Notes: generated by a model not told the origin, from the sequence alone. A stretch of DNA of 64,000 nucleotides from Anaeromyxobacter sp. Fw109-5 (GCF_000017505.1 NC_009675.1:5212501-5276500), one strand, 5' to 3'; numbered from the stretch's first letter, positions 43,237 through 58,562 are shown. Numbers and translations are program-made.

Positions 43237-43764
43237 CTAGGCGGCGCGGTTCGCCGGGAGCTGCGCGATGTAGTCCTCGACGAGCTTGCGCTGCGAGGCG
43301 TCGTCGAGGTTCGCCTTCACGAGGCGGGAGGCCGCGTCGATGGCGAGGTCCGCGACGACCGCGCGGAGCTCCGACATCGCCTTCGTCTTCTCCTCCTCGA
43401 TCTGCTTGCGGGCGGTGGCGACGAGATCGTCCGCCTCCTTGCGGGCGCGGGCGGTCAGCTCCTGCCGCATCGCCTCCACCTCCTGCTGGTTGCGCCGCGC
43501 GAGCTCGGCGGCCTCACGCGCCGCCTTGCCGAGCAGGGCCTTCTGCTCGGCGAGGAGCCGCTCCGCCTCCGTGCGCTCCCGCTTCGCGGAGTCGATCGCC
43601 TCGCGGATGGTGCGCTCCCGCTCGGCGAGCATCTTGACGATCGGGCCCCAGGCGAACTTCCCGAGGACGAAGAGCAGCACGAGGAACGTGATGCCGGTCC
43701 AGAGGGTGAGGCCGGGGTTGATGTCGGTGATTCCGCCGGCGGCGAGGACGGGGAAGGAGACCAT
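43237..43764 (-). CDS. atpF: ATP synthase F0 subunit b
   Basis: A 175-residue b subunit: one N-terminal membrane helix (about 20-40, LWTGITFLVLLFVLGKFAWGP), then a long charged coiled coil (ERERTIREAIDSAKRERTEAERLL in part) and the C-terminal region that binds delta. Only one b gene is seen, so a homodimeric stator is expected. It is last in the F0 operon. Confidence 0.95.
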   Translation of the reverse strand: MVSFPVLAAGGITDINPGLTLWTGITFLVLLFVLGKFAWGPIVKMLAERERTIREAIDSAKRERTEAERLLAEQKALLGKAAREAAELARRNQQEVEAMRQELTARARKEADDLVATARKQIEEEKTKAMSELRAVVADLAIDAASRLVKANLDDASQRKLVEDYIAQLPANRAA

Positions 43765-43809
43765 CTCGAGCTCCCTTTCGACGTTGGGGCTCCGCGTTCC
43801 GCGGAGCTG

Positions 43810-44049
43810 CTACGCCTTGATGGCGAGGAGGAGGGTCACGACGATCGCGAAGAGCGTCGCGCCCTCGATGAGGGCGGCGGCGATGATCATCGAGGTGCGG
43901 ATGTCGCCGGCGACGGTGGGCTGGCGGGCCGAGCCCTCCATGGCGGCGGCGGCGAGCTTGCCGATGCCGAGGCCGGCGCCGAGGACGGCGAGGCCGGCGC
44001 CGATGCCGGCCGAGAGGAACGCGAGAGCGGTAGAGGTCATGCCTTCCAT
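43810..44049 (-). CDS. atpE: ATP synthase F0 subunit c
   Basis: A 79-residue two-helix proteolipid. Helix 1 is LSAGIGAGLAVLGAGLGIG, the loop has ARQP, and helix 2 carries the ion-binding Glu62 in ALIEGATLF. Glu is followed by Gly-Ala and not by the Ser/Thr of Na+-binding rings, so H+ coupling is inferred. The ATG at 44049 (MEGMTS) has GGAG 7 bases upstream; an ATG at 44040 is the alternative. Confidence 0.94.
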   Translation of the reverse strand: MEGMTSTALAFLSAGIGAGLAVLGAGLGIGKLAAAAMEGSARQPTVAGDIRTSMIIAAALIEGATLFAIVVTLLLAIKA

Positions 44050-44121
44050 CTTCCTTCTCCAGGTGGAGCGTGTGGCGGGCTTACCGGGCCGCCGTTTCAC
44101 CGTGGCGCGTGCTGCGCTCGA

Positions 44122-45342
44122 CTACCCATGGCCGGGGGACGCCCCCGCCACGTGAGAACCGTGAGAGCCGTGCGCCCCGCCCGTGGCGGCCGCGCCGTGC
44201 CCGTGCTCCTCGTGCTCGTCCTCGTGGCCGTGGTGCGCCACGACGGAGCCGATGAACAGCGAGGAGAGCATGGTGAAGATGTAGGCCTGCACGAAGGCCA
44301 CGAAGAGCTCGAGCATGTAGATGGAGAGCGCCATCGGGACGGAGGCGATCGCGATCCACTGCGAGTTCAGCGCGAAGATGAGGCCGAGCAGGGCCAGGAT
44401 GACGAAGTGGCCCGCCACCATGTTGGCGAAGAGACGGACGGTGAGGGCGAAGGGCTTCGTGAACAGGCCGAGGAACTCGACCGGGATCATGATGAACCAC
44501 AGCGGCCAGAGCGACTTCGGCACGCCGCCCGTCATGTGCGCGAAGTACCCGCCCACCCCCACCGCCCTGATCTGCGCGTACTGGGTGATGAGGAAGGTGA
44601 ACACCGCCATCATCACCGTCACCGAGATGTTCGCGGTGGCGGTGGCGGCGAAGGGCACGAGGCCGAAGAGGTTCAGGAAGAGGATGAAGAAGAAGGCGGA
44701 GACGAGGTACGGCACGAAGCGGTCCGCGTCCTTCTCGCCGATGTTCTTCACCGCGATCTCGTTGCGCACGAACTGCACGAGCATCTCGATGAAGTTGTAG
44801 AGGCCGCGCGGGACGAGGCTCTTCTTGCGGACCGCCGCGAACACGACGAGGAGGAGGATCGCCGAGGCGATCCACATCATCACCACGTGCTTCGTGGGGG
44901 TCATGTCGACCTTGCCGAAGACGAGCGGGCCGCTCACGTTCCGCTCCACCGCGTGGCCGTGGGCGTCGATCTCGCTGACGTGCTCGGTGCCGAAGACGTC
45001 GCGCAGGTCGACGTGGCAGGCCCACGAGAGGCCGCCGCAGAAGCCGGGGAGCTCCAGCACGTAGCCGTCGGCCACGTGGTGCATCATCACCGCGCCGAGG
45101 CTCTCGTCGTGGCCGGCCTCCGCGCCCGCCGCGCCGTGCTGCGCCGGGTCCTCGTGCGCGGCGGCGCCGTGCTCGGCGGCCGCGCCGTGCGGGTCGGTGG
45201 CGGCCCCGGCCGCGTCGCGCGCGCCGTGCCCCTCGGCCGGGGTGGCGACCTCGGGCGCGGGGGCGCCGTGCTCGCCGGCGTGACCAGCGGCCTGCGCGAG
45301 GGACAGCGAGAGGGCGAGGGTGACGAGGCTGGCGGCGGTCAT
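44122..45342 (-). CDS. atpB: ATP synthase F0 subunit a with His-rich extensions
   Basis: A 406-residue subunit a, against the usual 230-290. The core (about 165-375) has FNLFGLVPF-like [10 protein letters not shown], the essential Arg in [15 protein letters not shown] (near 302) and a final [14 protein letters not shown] helix. The N-terminus begins with a signal-like segment ([16 protein letters not shown]) followed by about 65 residues rich in His, Ala and Gly. The C-terminus ends in another His/Gly-rich tail ([14 protein letters not shown]). The ATG overlaps the stop of the AtpI-like gene (ATGA). The extensions may bind metal or protons at the periplasmic entry; this is inference. Confidence 0.93.
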   Translation of the reverse strand: MTAASLVTLALSLSLAQAAGHAGEHGAPAPEVATPAEGHGARDAAGAATDPHGAAAEHGAAAHEDPAQHGAAGAEAGHDESLGAVMMHHVADGYVLELPGFCGGLSWACHVDLRDVFGTEHVSEIDAHGHAVERNVSGPLVFGKVDMTPTKHVVMMWIASAILLLVVFAAVRKKSLVPRGLYNFIEMLVQFVRNEIAVKNIGEKDADRFVPYLVSAFFFILFLNLFGLVPFAATATANISVTVMMAVFTFLITQYAQIRAVGVGGYFAHMTGGVPKSLWPLWFIMIPVEFLGLFTKPFALTVRLFANMVAGHFVILALLGLIFALNSQWIAIASVPMALSIYMLELFVAFVQAYIFTMLSSLFIGSVVAHHGHEDEHEEHGHGAAATGGAHGSHGSHVAGASPGHG

Positions 45343-45707
45343 GCGGTCGGTCCCGTTCCGCGGCTGAGGGTGTGAACGAACGCGCCTTCCACGGCGACGA
45401 AGGCGAAGTAGGAGGCGAAGAAGGCGGCGACGAACGCGACGACGCTCTCGCCGGCGCTGACCACGAAGTACACGCCGAGCGCGACGAGGAGGATGCGGAC
45501 GAGGAAGGTGACCGTCATCACCGCCAGGGCCGCCTGGACCGGCCGGCGCCCGCCGCGGGCGAAGCGGCTCATCGCCAGGATCGAGCCGAGCGCGGTGACC
45601 CCCGAGATCGCGGCGCCGAGCAGCGCCCCGCGCCGGTGCGAGCCGGTGGCGAGGGCGCCGAGCACGAAGGCGACGGCGATGGCCGCGGTGGTGAGCTGGT
45701 ACTTCAC
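45339..45707 (-). CDS. AtpI-like small membrane protein of the F0 operon
   Basis: A 122-residue protein with four hydrophobic helices ([72 protein letters not shown]). Size, position and helix pattern match ATP synthase protein I (AtpI), which assists c-ring assembly in other bacteria. The start is GTG at 45707 with GAGGA 7 bases upstream. It overlaps both neighbours by 4 bases. Confidence 0.75.
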   Translation of the reverse strand: MKYQLTTAAIAVAFVLGALATGSHRRGALLGAAISGVTALGSILAMSRFARGGRRPVQAALAVMTVTFLVRILLVALGVYFVVSAGESVVAFVAAFFASYFAFVAVEGAFVHTLSRGTGPTA

Positions 45708-45976
45708 GATCCGTTCCTCTTCCTCGACGACCCCAGCACCTGCTTGAAGAAGCTGATGAACCCGCCCGCCATCCCGAGCACCGCGCCGAGGATGGTGAAC
45801 CAGGGCACCTCGGTGCCCACCTTCCGGTCGACCCAGATGCCGACGGCGGTGAAGACCCCCACCGCCGCGACCAGGGTGGTGGAGGCGCCCATGTACGGCG
45901 CCGCCTTGCGGTATCCCTGAGCGAGGCTGGAGAGGCCCTTGTCCTCGCTCGACTCGCGATCGCCGGGACCCGCCAA
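45704..45976 (-). CDS. AtpZ/AtpI-type F0F1 accessory protein
   Basis: A 90-residue protein with two helices: [21 protein letters not shown] and [21 protein letters not shown], joined by [11 protein letters not shown]. This matches the AtpZ / putative F0F1-ATPase subunit family, which acts with AtpI and may carry Mg2+ or Ca2+. The frame reaches up to 46081, but the F0 promoter lies there, so translation must begin later. TTG at 45976 with GGAGG 4 bases upstream is the best start. Confidence 0.75.
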   Translation of the reverse strand: MAGPGDRESSEDKGLSSLAQGYRKAAPYMGASTTLVAAVGVFTAVGIWVDRKVGTEVPWFTILGAVLGMAGGFISFFKQVLGSSRKRNGS

Positions 45977-46052
45977 GAAGCCTCCGCGCCGGCCCTTCGA
46001 AACGGGGAATCGCCGGGCATTCCGGGCTCTTCCGCGTGGCGAAGGGCACGCC

Positions 46053-46081
46053 CGTATAGCAGGCGCGCCCAGGTACGTCAA
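46053..46081 (-). promoter_or_regulatory. Sigma70-type promoter of the F0 (atpZ-I-B-E-F) operon
   Basis: TTGACG (46081-46076) and TATACG (46058-46053) are exactly 17 bases apart on the minus strand. The start would fall near 46046, about 70 bases before the proposed TTG of the first gene. It lies just after the aminotransferase stop (46088). Confidence 0.8.
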
Positions 46082-46087
46082 TGGACC

Positions 46088-47257
46088 TCACACCCCCACG
46101 GGACCGCCCCCGCCCCGGCCCCCCGGCGCCAGCGCGGCGACGAGCCGTTCGACGTCCTCCAGGCCGCTGTAAAGGTGCGGCGACACTCGGATCCGATCGC
46201 CGCGGAGGGCGACCCAGACCTTCGCCGCGCGGAGGCGCTCGAAGGCCGCCTGGGTGGCGGCCGCCGTCTGGGCCCGGAGGCACAGGAGGTGGCTGCGCGC
46301 CCCCGGCTCGAGCGGGCTCGCCGGGGAGAAGCCCGCCGGCAGCCGCTCGAGGAGGCGATCGCCGAGCGCGCGGGCGTGCGCCTGGACCACCGCGGGCGTC
46401 GCCTCGAGGAGCAGGCGCAGCGACTCGGCGAGGGGGAGCAGGTTGAAGAAGGCGGCGGTCTCGTGCGCGTCGTAGCGCTGGGCGCCGGGGAAGAGCTCGA
46501 TGTGCTCGGGGAGGTGGTTGAAGTCCTCCGCTCCCCGCACGGACCACCAGTTCACGTCACCCACCGCCAGCCGGTCCAGCACCTGCGGCGAGAACAACCC
46601 GAGCCCGCAGCCGTACGGGCCGAGCAGGAACTTGTAGGCGGAGGCGGCGTAGACGTCGACGCCGGAGCCGCCGAAGTCGAACGGCAGCGCGCCCGCGGCC
46701 TGGCTCCCGTCCACCACCGTGACGGCGCCGAAGCGCCGCGCCGCCTCGACCACCGGGCCCGGCTCGATGCGGCCGCCGTGCAGGTAGGACACGTGGGCGA
46801 ACGCGACCACGCGCGTGCGCGGCCCCACCGCCTCGGCGAGCCGCTCGGCCGACACCGCGCCGGTCGGGTGGTCCGGCTCCACGACGCGCACGGCGACGCC
46901 GCGGCGGGCGAGCCAGCGCCAGGGCAGCTCGTTCGAGGGGAACTCGTGGCGCGCGAGGACGATCTCGTCCCCCTCGCCCAGCTCGAGCCCGCGGGCGACC
47001 ACGTTCACCACCTGGCCCGCGCCGGTGACGAGCGCGACCGACTCCTCCCGGGCGCCCAGGAGGCGGGCCGCCAGCGCGCGCACCTCGGCCACCGCCGACA
47101 CGTAGGTCGGCGTGCCGATGCGCCAGGGACGCTCCTTCAGCGCGAGGGCCTCCCGGCCGGCGCGCGACGCCGCGAGCGGGATGGGACCCTGGCTCGCGGC
47201 GTCGAGGTAGGCGACGCCCTCGAACGGCGCGAAGCGCTCCGCCCAGCCTGGCCCCAT
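46088..47257 (-). CDS. Class V aminotransferase (NifS/cysteine-desulfurase-like fold)
   Basis: A 389-residue PLP enzyme. The N-terminal YLDAASQGPIPLAAS, the cofactor region VVDGSQAAGALPFDF and the Schiff-base Lys in ASAYKFLLGPYGCGLG are those of class V aminotransferases. The final RVSPHLYSGLEDVERLV is also typical. No catalytic Cys loop typical of cysteine desulfurases stands out, so a selenocysteine-lyase-like or kynureninase-like role is possible. It follows hemL by 3 bases, suggesting co-transcription. Confidence 0.85.
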   Translation of the reverse strand: MGPGWAERFAPFEGVAYLDAASQGPIPLAASRAGREALALKERPWRIGTPTYVSAVAEVRALAARLLGAREESVALVTGAGQVVNVVARGLELGEGDEIVLARHEFPSNELPWRWLARRGVAVRVVEPDHPTGAVSAERLAEAVGPRTRVVAFAHVSYLHGGRIEPGPVVEAARRFGAVTVVDGSQAAGALPFDFGGSGVDVYAASAYKFLLGPYGCGLGLFSPQVLDRLAVGDVNWWSVRGAEDFNHLPEHIELFPGAQRYDAHETAAFFNLLPLAESLRLLLEATPAVVQAHARALGDRLLERLPAGFSPASPLEPGARSHLLCLRAQTAAATQAAFERLRAAKVWVALRGDRIRVSPHLYSGLEDVERLVAALAPGGRGGGGPVGV

Positions 47258-47260
47258 CCG

Positions 47261-48550
47261 CTAGACCTTCGCGGCCTCGGCGAAGGCGGCCTCGCTGGCG
47301 TGCAGCGTCTGCTCCACGTCGCCCTCGGAGTGCGCGGTCGAGAGGAAGGCCGCCTCGAACTGCGAGGGCGGCAGGTAGGCCCCGCCCTCCAGCATGCGGT
47401 GGAAGAAGGCGCCGAAGCGCTTCGTGGACGCGGCGCGCGCGCTCGCCGCGTCGAACACGGGCTGCTCGGCGAAGAACACGGTGAGCATCGAGCCGACCCG
47501 GTTCACCTGCACCGGCACCTTCGCCGCCGCCGCGCGCTCGCGGAGCCCGTCGGCGAGCTTCGCCGAGAGGCGCTCCAGCTTCTCGTAGGCCGCGCCGGTC
47601 ATGAGCCGAAGCGTGGCGTGCCCGGCGGCCATGGCCATCGGGTTCCCGGAGAGCGTTCCCGCCTGGTAGATGGGGCCCGCCGGCGCGACCCTGTCCATCA
47701 CGTCGGCGCGCCCGCCGAAGGCCCCCACCGGCAGCCCGCCGCCGATGACCTTGCCGAAGGTGACGAGGTCGGGCCGCACGCCGAAGAGCCCGCACGCGCC
47801 GCCGGAGGAGACGCGGAAGCCGGTCATCACCTCGTCCACGATGAAGAGCGCGCCGTGCTTGCGGCACAGCGCGAGCAGCCCCTGGAGGTAGCCGTCCTTG
47901 GGGACGAGCACGCCCATGTTGCCCACCACCGGCTCGATGATGACGCAGGCGATGCTCCCGCCGCGCTCGGCGAAGAGCCGCTCCACCGCGGCGAGGTCGT
48001 TGTAGGGGAGCGTGAGGGTGTGCTTGGCGAGATCTGCCGGGACCCCCGGCGAGTCGGGCAGGCCCAGCGTCTCCACCCCGGAGCCGGCCTTCACGAGGAG
48101 CGGATCCCCCGCCCCGTGGTAGCAGCCCTCGAACTTGAGGATGTCGTCACGACTCGTGAACCCGCGCGCGACGCGGATGGCGGCGGTGGTCGCCTCGGTG
48201 CCCGAGGAGCAGAAGCGCATCTTCTCGATCCAGGGCATCCGCTCGCGCACCAGCTCGGCGAGGGTGATCTCGCGCGGCGACGGCGCGCCGAAGGAGGCCC
48301 CCTCCTTCATGGCGTCCTGCACCTCGCGCATCACCTCGGGGTGGGCGTGCCCGACGATCATCGGGCCCCAGGAGAGCACGTAGTCGACGTAGTCGTTGCC
48401 GTCCACGTCGAACAGGTGGCTGCCCTTGCCGCGGGCGATGAAGCGGGGCGTCCCGCCGACCCCGCGGAACGCGCGCACGGGCGAGTTCACGCCGCCCGGG
48501 AACAGGGTCTGCGCCTTGGCGAACAGCTTCTCCGACAGCTCGGTCTTCAT
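47261..48550 (-). CDS. hemL: Glutamate-1-semialdehyde 2,1-aminomutase
   Basis: A 429-residue class III aminotransferase-fold enzyme that makes 5-aminolevulinate in the C5 tetrapyrrole pathway. Features are FPGGVNSPVRAFRGVGGTPRF, the SSGTEATTAAIRVAR phosphate site, IVDEVMTGFRV, the PLP lysine in VTFGKVIGGGLPVGAFGG and YQAGTLSGNPMAMAAG. It implies heme synthesis from glutamyl-tRNA. It lies between a TPR lipoprotein gene and the class V aminotransferase. Confidence 0.96.
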   Translation of the reverse strand: MKTELSEKLFAKAQTLFPGGVNSPVRAFRGVGGTPRFIARGKGSHLFDVDGNDYVDYVLSWGPMIVGHAHPEVMREVQDAMKEGASFGAPSPREITLAELVRERMPWIEKMRFCSSGTEATTAAIRVARGFTSRDDILKFEGCYHGAGDPLLVKAGSGVETLGLPDSPGVPADLAKHTLTLPYNDLAAVERLFAERGGSIACVIIEPVVGNMGVLVPKDGYLQGLLALCRKHGALFIVDEVMTGFRVSSGGACGLFGVRPDLVTFGKVIGGGLPVGAFGGRADVMDRVAPAGPIYQAGTLSGNPMAMAAGHATLRLMTGAAYEKLERLSAKLADGLRERAAAAKVPVQVNRVGSMLTVFFAEQPVFDAASARAASTKRFGAFFHRMLEGGAYLPPSQFEAAFLSTAHSEGDVEQTLHASEAAFAEAAKV

Positions 48551-48569
48551 GGCCTCTCCTGAGAGTCCT

Positions 48570-49405
48570 CTAGCGGAAGGCGGCGGCGCGATCGCCGGGC
48601 AGCGTCGCCGGCCTCGCCCGCGCGCGACGCCCCGTGACCGCCTCGATGTTGGTCCGGATCGCGTCGGGGTTCGGGTGGATGGGGAGCGCCTGGGCGTACA
48701 GCTCGAGGGCGCGGTCGAAGCGGCCCGCCTGCGCGTGGATCAGGGCCTGGCCCTCGAGGGCGCGCGCCACCAGCTCCGGGCGCGGCCTGCGATCGATGAG
48801 CGCCTGGAACGCGGACAGCGCCGAGTCGTCGCGCTTCTCGAGCGACCACGCCTGGGCGGCGAGGAGCTGCGCCTCGTCGGCGAGCGCGTGATCCGGCCAC
48901 TTCTCCCGCAGGATGCGCGCCTCGGTGCGGGCCTGCGACCAGTTGCCGAGCTCGAGGTAGGCGCGCGCCACCTCGAGCTGGTAGCGCGGGGCCTCGGGCG
49001 CGTCCGAGGCGGCGACGTCCGCGTACTGCGCGATGGCGGCGAGCGGGTCGCGGAAGCGCTCCCGGTAGATGTCGCCGATCTGGACGCGCGCCTCGCGCGC
49101 CTCCTTGCCGCCGGGGTAGAGCGCCACGATGCGCCGGTAGTACGAGATCGCGCCGGTGTAGTCGCCCAGCTCGAGGTACGAGACGTCGCCCGCGAACTTG
49201 AGCGCCTTCCAGCGCACCGCCGCCTCGTCCGCCGGCAGCGGCGCGTCGCCCAGCTCCGCCAGCACGCCCTTGTAGCCGGCGAGCGCGCCCTTCGCGTCGC
49301 CCGCGTGGCGCCGGCCGTTGGCCTCCTCGAGCCGGCTCGCCGGCGAGGAGCAGGCGAGCGCGAGCGCGAGCGCCGCGGCGGCCGCGAGCGCGGTCGGCCG
49401 ACGGC

Positions 49406-49409
<4 letters not shown>
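48570..49409 (-). CDS. TPR lipoprotein coupled to gyrA
   Basis: A 279-residue lipoprotein (signal peptide ending LALALACSS) with TPR-like repeats through most of its length ([74 protein letters not shown]). The GTG at 49409 overlaps the gyrA stop as GTGA, an unexpected pairing for an exported protein. It resembles YfgC/BamD-type scaffold lipoproteins in general design, but I cannot assign it. Confidence 0.8.
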
Positions 49410-52081
<2,672 letters not shown>

Positions 52082-52150
52082 CGGCGCTCTTTCCAGGGCC
52101 GCAGGCGCGCGAGGAGGCTCGAGCGCGCGCGCGGCGTGGGAGGAGGGTGG

Positions 52151-52179
52151 TTATTAGCCGGTTTCCCTCGGAGATTCAA
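52151..52179 (-). promoter_or_regulatory. Sigma70-type promoter of gyrA
   Basis: TTGAAT (52179-52174) and TAATAA (52156-52151) are 17 bases apart on the minus strand, in an AT-rich patch of an otherwise GC-rich gap (52082-52372). The start would be near 52144, about 63 bases before the ATG. Confidence 0.65.
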
Positions 52180-52316
52180 TGCCTTTGGCCGTCCCGAGGC
52201 GGGGCCCGGCGGCCGGCCGGCGGCCTCGCCCGGCGGGCTGGCGGCGGAGGCGGCGGCGCGCGCGGCGGGCTTCACGTTCCGTGCGCTCGGGGGGCGCCCC
52301 AGGGGCGGAAAACGAG

Positions 52317-52349
52317 CGGCGGGGAGGCGCGCAGTGCGCCTCCCCGCCG
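52317..52349 (-). terminator. Rho-independent terminator of the F1 operon
   Basis: A perfect 14-bp stem (52317-52330 with 52336-52349, core GGCGGGGAGGCGC) closes a 5-base loop 24 bases after the atpC stop. On the minus strand it is followed by GCTCGTTTTCC. It separates atpHAGDC from gyrA. Confidence 0.8.
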
Positions 52350-52372
52350 GAGAAACCGCCTGGACCGGGGAA

Positions 52373-52771
52373 CTACCGCCCGGCGACCGAGATGCGCGCC
52401 GCGGCGCGCTTCACCCGCGCCGACTCCGCGGGGTGGTGCTCGTCCTGCTCGGTCATGCGGAGGAGCCGGTCCTGCGCGTCCTGGAAGGCGCGCTTCGCCC
52501 GCTCCACGTCGATGTCGCCCGCCGCCTCGGCGGTGTCGGCGAGCACGATCACCCGGTTCTCGGCCACCTGCAGGAAGCCCCCGCCGATGGCGTAGTGGTG
52601 CTCGCGGCCGCCCTCGACGTACGTGAGGCGGCCCGGCTCGAGCGCCGTCATGAACGGCTCGTGGTTCACGCGGATGCCGAAGCCGCCCGCGGCCCCGGGC
52701 GCGCGGACCTCGTCGACGGTGACGGAGAGGACGCGCCGCTCCGGGGTCACTATGTCCAGGGTCAAAGCCAT
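52373..52771 (-). CDS. atpC: ATP synthase F1 subunit epsilon
   Basis: A 132-residue epsilon subunit with the N-terminal beta sandwich (LTLDIVTPERRVLSVTVDEVRAPG in part; FMTALEPGRLTYVEGG; YAIGGGFLQVAENRVIVLAD) and a C-terminal helical pair (DVERAKRAFQDAQDRLL). The C-terminal helices can inhibit ATP hydrolysis in many bacteria. It is last in the F1 operon, 30 bases after atpD, with a palindromic repeat in the gap. Confidence 0.94.
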   Translation of the reverse strand: MALTLDIVTPERRVLSVTVDEVRAPGAAGGFGIRVNHEPFMTALEPGRLTYVEGGREHHYAIGGGFLQVAENRVIVLADTAEAAGDIDVERAKRAFQDAQDRLLRMTEQDEHHPAESARVKRAAARISVAGR

Positions 52772-52781
52772 TGGTCCGACC

Positions 52782-52801
52782 GTCCTGAGCCTGTCGAAGG
52801 A

Positions 52802-52802
<1 letters not shown>
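52782..52802. repeat. Short palindromic repeat between atpD and atpC
   Basis: The minus strand reads TCCTTCGACAGGCTCAGGA with one further base at each end, overlapping the first base of the atpD stop codon. From memory this near-palindromic word is a dispersed repeat in many proteobacterial genomes; I see one copy here. It could form a short hairpin in the message and tune atpC expression. Confidence 0.45.
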
Positions 52803-55136
<2,334 letters not shown>

Positions 55137-55160
55137 GTTCGCTCGTCCTCGGGGCCGGGC

Positions 55161-56699
<1,539 letters not shown>

Positions 56700-56742
56700 C
56701 GAAAGGCTCTCCGGAGGAGGATGAACTGACAGTTAAAGATCG

Positions 56743-57282
56743 CTACTGCTTCAGCTGGCGCCGCAGATCCTCGAGCTGGGTGCGGAGCGAGCCGTCGTAG
56801 ACGAGGCTCCCCACCTGCGCGACCACGCCGCCGAGGAGGGCGGGGTCGACCTCGCGATCGAGGAGCACGGTCGCCTGGGTGGCCTGCGAGAGCCGGTCGG
56901 CGATGGCCTGCGCCGCGGAGCCGTCGAGCGGGACCGCGCTCGTCACCTTCGCGCGCACCCGGCCGAGGTGCTCGTCCGCGAGGGCGCGGAAGGTGTCCAC
57001 GATGGCGCCCAGGTACCCGAGGCGGTTGCGGTCACCGAGGAGGAAGAGCAGGTTCGCGGGCTCGCTCTCGAGCCGGAGCGCGGCCGCGAGCTTCTCCACG
57101 ATCGCCCGCCGCTGCTCGCGCGAGTAGACCGGGTTGGACAGGACCTCGCGGAGATCGGGCGAGCCCTCGACACCCTCCTTGAGGGACTGGAGGCTCTCGC
57201 TCCAGGGCTCTACTCGACCCTTCTCCACGGCCAAGCTGAAGAGCGCCTTGGCGTACCGGCGGGCAATGGAACCCATGATCAT
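56743..57282 (-). CDS. atpH: ATP synthase F1 subunit delta
   Basis: A 179-residue OSCP/delta subunit. The N-terminal helical domain begins IARRYAKALFSLA and the C-terminal part has VDPALLGGVVAQVGSLVYDGSLRTQLEDLRRQL, quoted here by its ends VDPALLGGVV and LRTQLEDLRRQL. The ATG at 57282 has a distant GGAG; the ATG at 57276 (MGSIARR) is equally plausible. It is first in the F1 operon and diverges from hsp20. Confidence 0.93.
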   Translation of the reverse strand: MIMGSIARRYAKALFSLAVEKGRVEPWSESLQSLKEGVEGSPDLREVLSNPVYSREQRRAIVEKLAAALRLESEPANLLFLLGDRNRLGYLGAIVDTFRALADEHLGRVRAKVTSAVPLDGSAAQAIADRLSQATQATVLLDREVDPALLGGVVAQVGSLVYDGSLRTQLEDLRRQLKQ

Positions 57283-57293
57283 AAGGGACGCGC

Positions 57294-57323
57294 TCCGTAG
57301 CACGGTGTGGGTGCGACGGTCAA
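57294..57323 (-). promoter_or_regulatory. Candidate promoter of the F1 (atpHAGDC) operon
   Basis: TTGACC (57323-57318) and TACGGA (57299-57294) are 18 bases apart on the minus strand; the latter is preceded by TGC, forming an extended -10. The start would lie only a few bases before the atpH ATG, so the call is tentative. Confidence 0.4.
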
Positions 57324-57373
57324 GCACGTTTCCCCGGAGAGTACTTGGAGTTACGCGGTCCGCGGCCGCGCGT

Positions 57374-57401
57374 TTGACAGCCCCGGACCCCGCTTTACGT
57401 T
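57374..57401 (+). promoter_or_regulatory. Sigma70-type promoter of hsp20
   Basis: TTGACA (57374-57379) and TACGTT (57396-57401) are 16 bases apart on the plus strand. The leader is about 20 bases and contains AAGGAGGT at 57413-57420, an unusually strong ribosome site 8 bases before the ATG. Confidence 0.6.
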
Positions 57402-57428
57402 CGCGTTGCCAAAAGGAGGTTGAAAATC

Positions 57429-57866
57429 ATGGCGATGCCGACGAGATGGGAGCCCTTCCGTGACCTGGCCCGGTTCCAGGACGAGATGAACCGGCTGTTC
57501 GACGACCGCGGTTATCGCACCGGTGAGTCGGTCGGCTGGACTCCGCCCTGCGACATTTTTGAGGACGAGGAGGGCCTCGCGTTGCGCTTCGACCTCGCGG
57601 GGGTTGACCCGAAGGATGTAGACATCCGCTTCGAGAACGGGGTCCTCACCCTCAGGGGCGAGCGCAAGCTGGAGCACGAGGACAAGCGCGACAACTACCA
57701 CCGCATCGAGCTGGCCTACGGCACGTTCACGCGGTCGTTCTCCCTGCCCGGCACCGTGGACGCCGAGAAGATCCGCGCCGACGCGAAGAACGGTCTGCTC
57801 ACCGTCCACCTGCCGAAGCGAGCCGAGGCGCGCCCGCGCGCGATCCAGGTGAAGGTCGGGGCGTAG
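57429..57866 (+). CDS. Small heat shock protein Hsp20
   Basis: A 145-residue alpha-crystallin-type chaperone. The N-terminal arm has EPFRDLARFQDEMNRLFDD, as in the HspC4/class A bacterial group; the alpha-crystallin domain (about 38-130) has PPCDIFEDEEGLALRFDLAGV, quoted here as CDIFEDEEGL and LRFDLAGVD, then GVLTLRGER and the closing AKNGLLTVHLPKR. The ATG at 57429 is set by the AAGGAGGT site. It stands alone, divergent from the F1 operon, and ends in a strong hairpin. Confidence 0.94.
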   Translation: MAMPTRWEPFRDLARFQDEMNRLFDDRGYRTGESVGWTPPCDIFEDEEGLALRFDLAGVDPKDVDIRFENGVLTLRGERKLEHEDKRDNYHRIELAYGTFTRSFSLPGTVDAEKIRADAKNGLLTVHLPKRAEARPRAIQVKVGA

Positions 57867-57904
57867 CGGACGGCGCGGCGCGCGACCTCGAGCGCGCCTG
57901 CGTG

Positions 57905-57938
57905 AAGAGCGGGCCCGGCGCCGCCGGGACCCGCTCTT
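57905..57938. terminator. Bidirectional terminator between hsp20 and bactofilin
   Basis: AAGAGCGGG/CCCGCTCTT and CCCGGC/GCCGGG form a 15-bp stem with a single bulged A and a 3-base loop. On the plus strand it is followed by TC. The genes converge on it (hsp20 ends 57866, bactofilin ends 57969), so it can serve both. T-runs are short. Confidence 0.75.
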
Positions 57939-57968
57939 TCACTTCCAGACGACTCGTCGTTCCGGGCG

Positions 57969-58526
57969 CTACGCCTTCACGGCCGCGACGGGCGCGCCGG
58001 CAGGCTTCGCGCCGCCCTTCTCCACGCCCTCCATCTTGCACTGACCCTCGAAGATCACGCCCTTCTCGATCATGAGGGACGGGGCCTCGACGTTGCCGCG
58101 CATGCGGGCGGGGTGGTGCAGCTCGATCGCGTTCTTGGCGCGGACGTTCCCGTTGATCTCGCCGTGCACGATGATCGTGCCGCAGGTGATCTCCGCGTTC
58201 ACCTTGGCGCCCTCGCCGACCACGAGCACGTCGTTCGTGACGATCGTCCCGGTGAACTTGCCGTCGATGCGGACGGTCCCCTCGAAGGTGAGCTTGCCCT
58301 CGAACTCGGAACCGCGGCCGAGCAGGGCGTTCAGGTCGCCGGTGGGGGTGGGGACGGACGACAGCTCATCGCGCTTCAGCATGGCCATGTTTCTCGGCTC
58401 CTCGTTGGATGACTTCGCGGGCGTGGGCGCTCCGGGTGCGTCCGCGCCGACCGCCGGCGACGTCGCCTCCTCCCGCAGCTTTGTCCAGAAGGACATCCTT
58501 CCTCGCTCTGCTTGTACCCCGGACAT
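57969..58526 (-). CDS. bacM: Bactofilin, BacM-like
   Basis: A 185-residue bactofilin, a nucleotide-free polymer-forming cytoskeletal protein. The beta-helix core (about 80-165) has regular strand repeats: GKLTFEGTVRIDGKFTGTI in part, VLVVGEGAKVNAEI, IIVHGEINGNVRA, ARMRGNVEAPSLMIEKG. Disordered tails flank it. In Myxococcus xanthus the BacM gene lies beside parAB, as I recall, and the same context is seen here. The ATG at 58526 is used; an ATG at 58496 has GAGG nearby and would give 175 residues. Confidence 0.9.
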   Translation of the reverse strand: MSGVQAERGRMSFWTKLREEATSPAVGADAPGAPTPAKSSNEEPRNMAMLKRDELSSVPTPTGDLNALLGRGSEFEGKLTFEGTVRIDGKFTGTIVTNDVLVVGEGAKVNAEITCGTIIVHGEINGNVRAKNAIELHHPARMRGNVEAPSLMIEKGVIFEGQCKMEGVEKGGAKPAGAPVAAVKA

Positions 58527-58562
58527 CAGGGCTGCCGCCCCCTCGGGCGGCGGTACAGGGAA

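Noticed and set aside
46076-46081. TTG at 46081 as start of the AtpZ-like gene
   Set aside because: These bases are the -35 box of a strong promoter, so the transcript begins downstream; TTG 45976 has a ribosome site.
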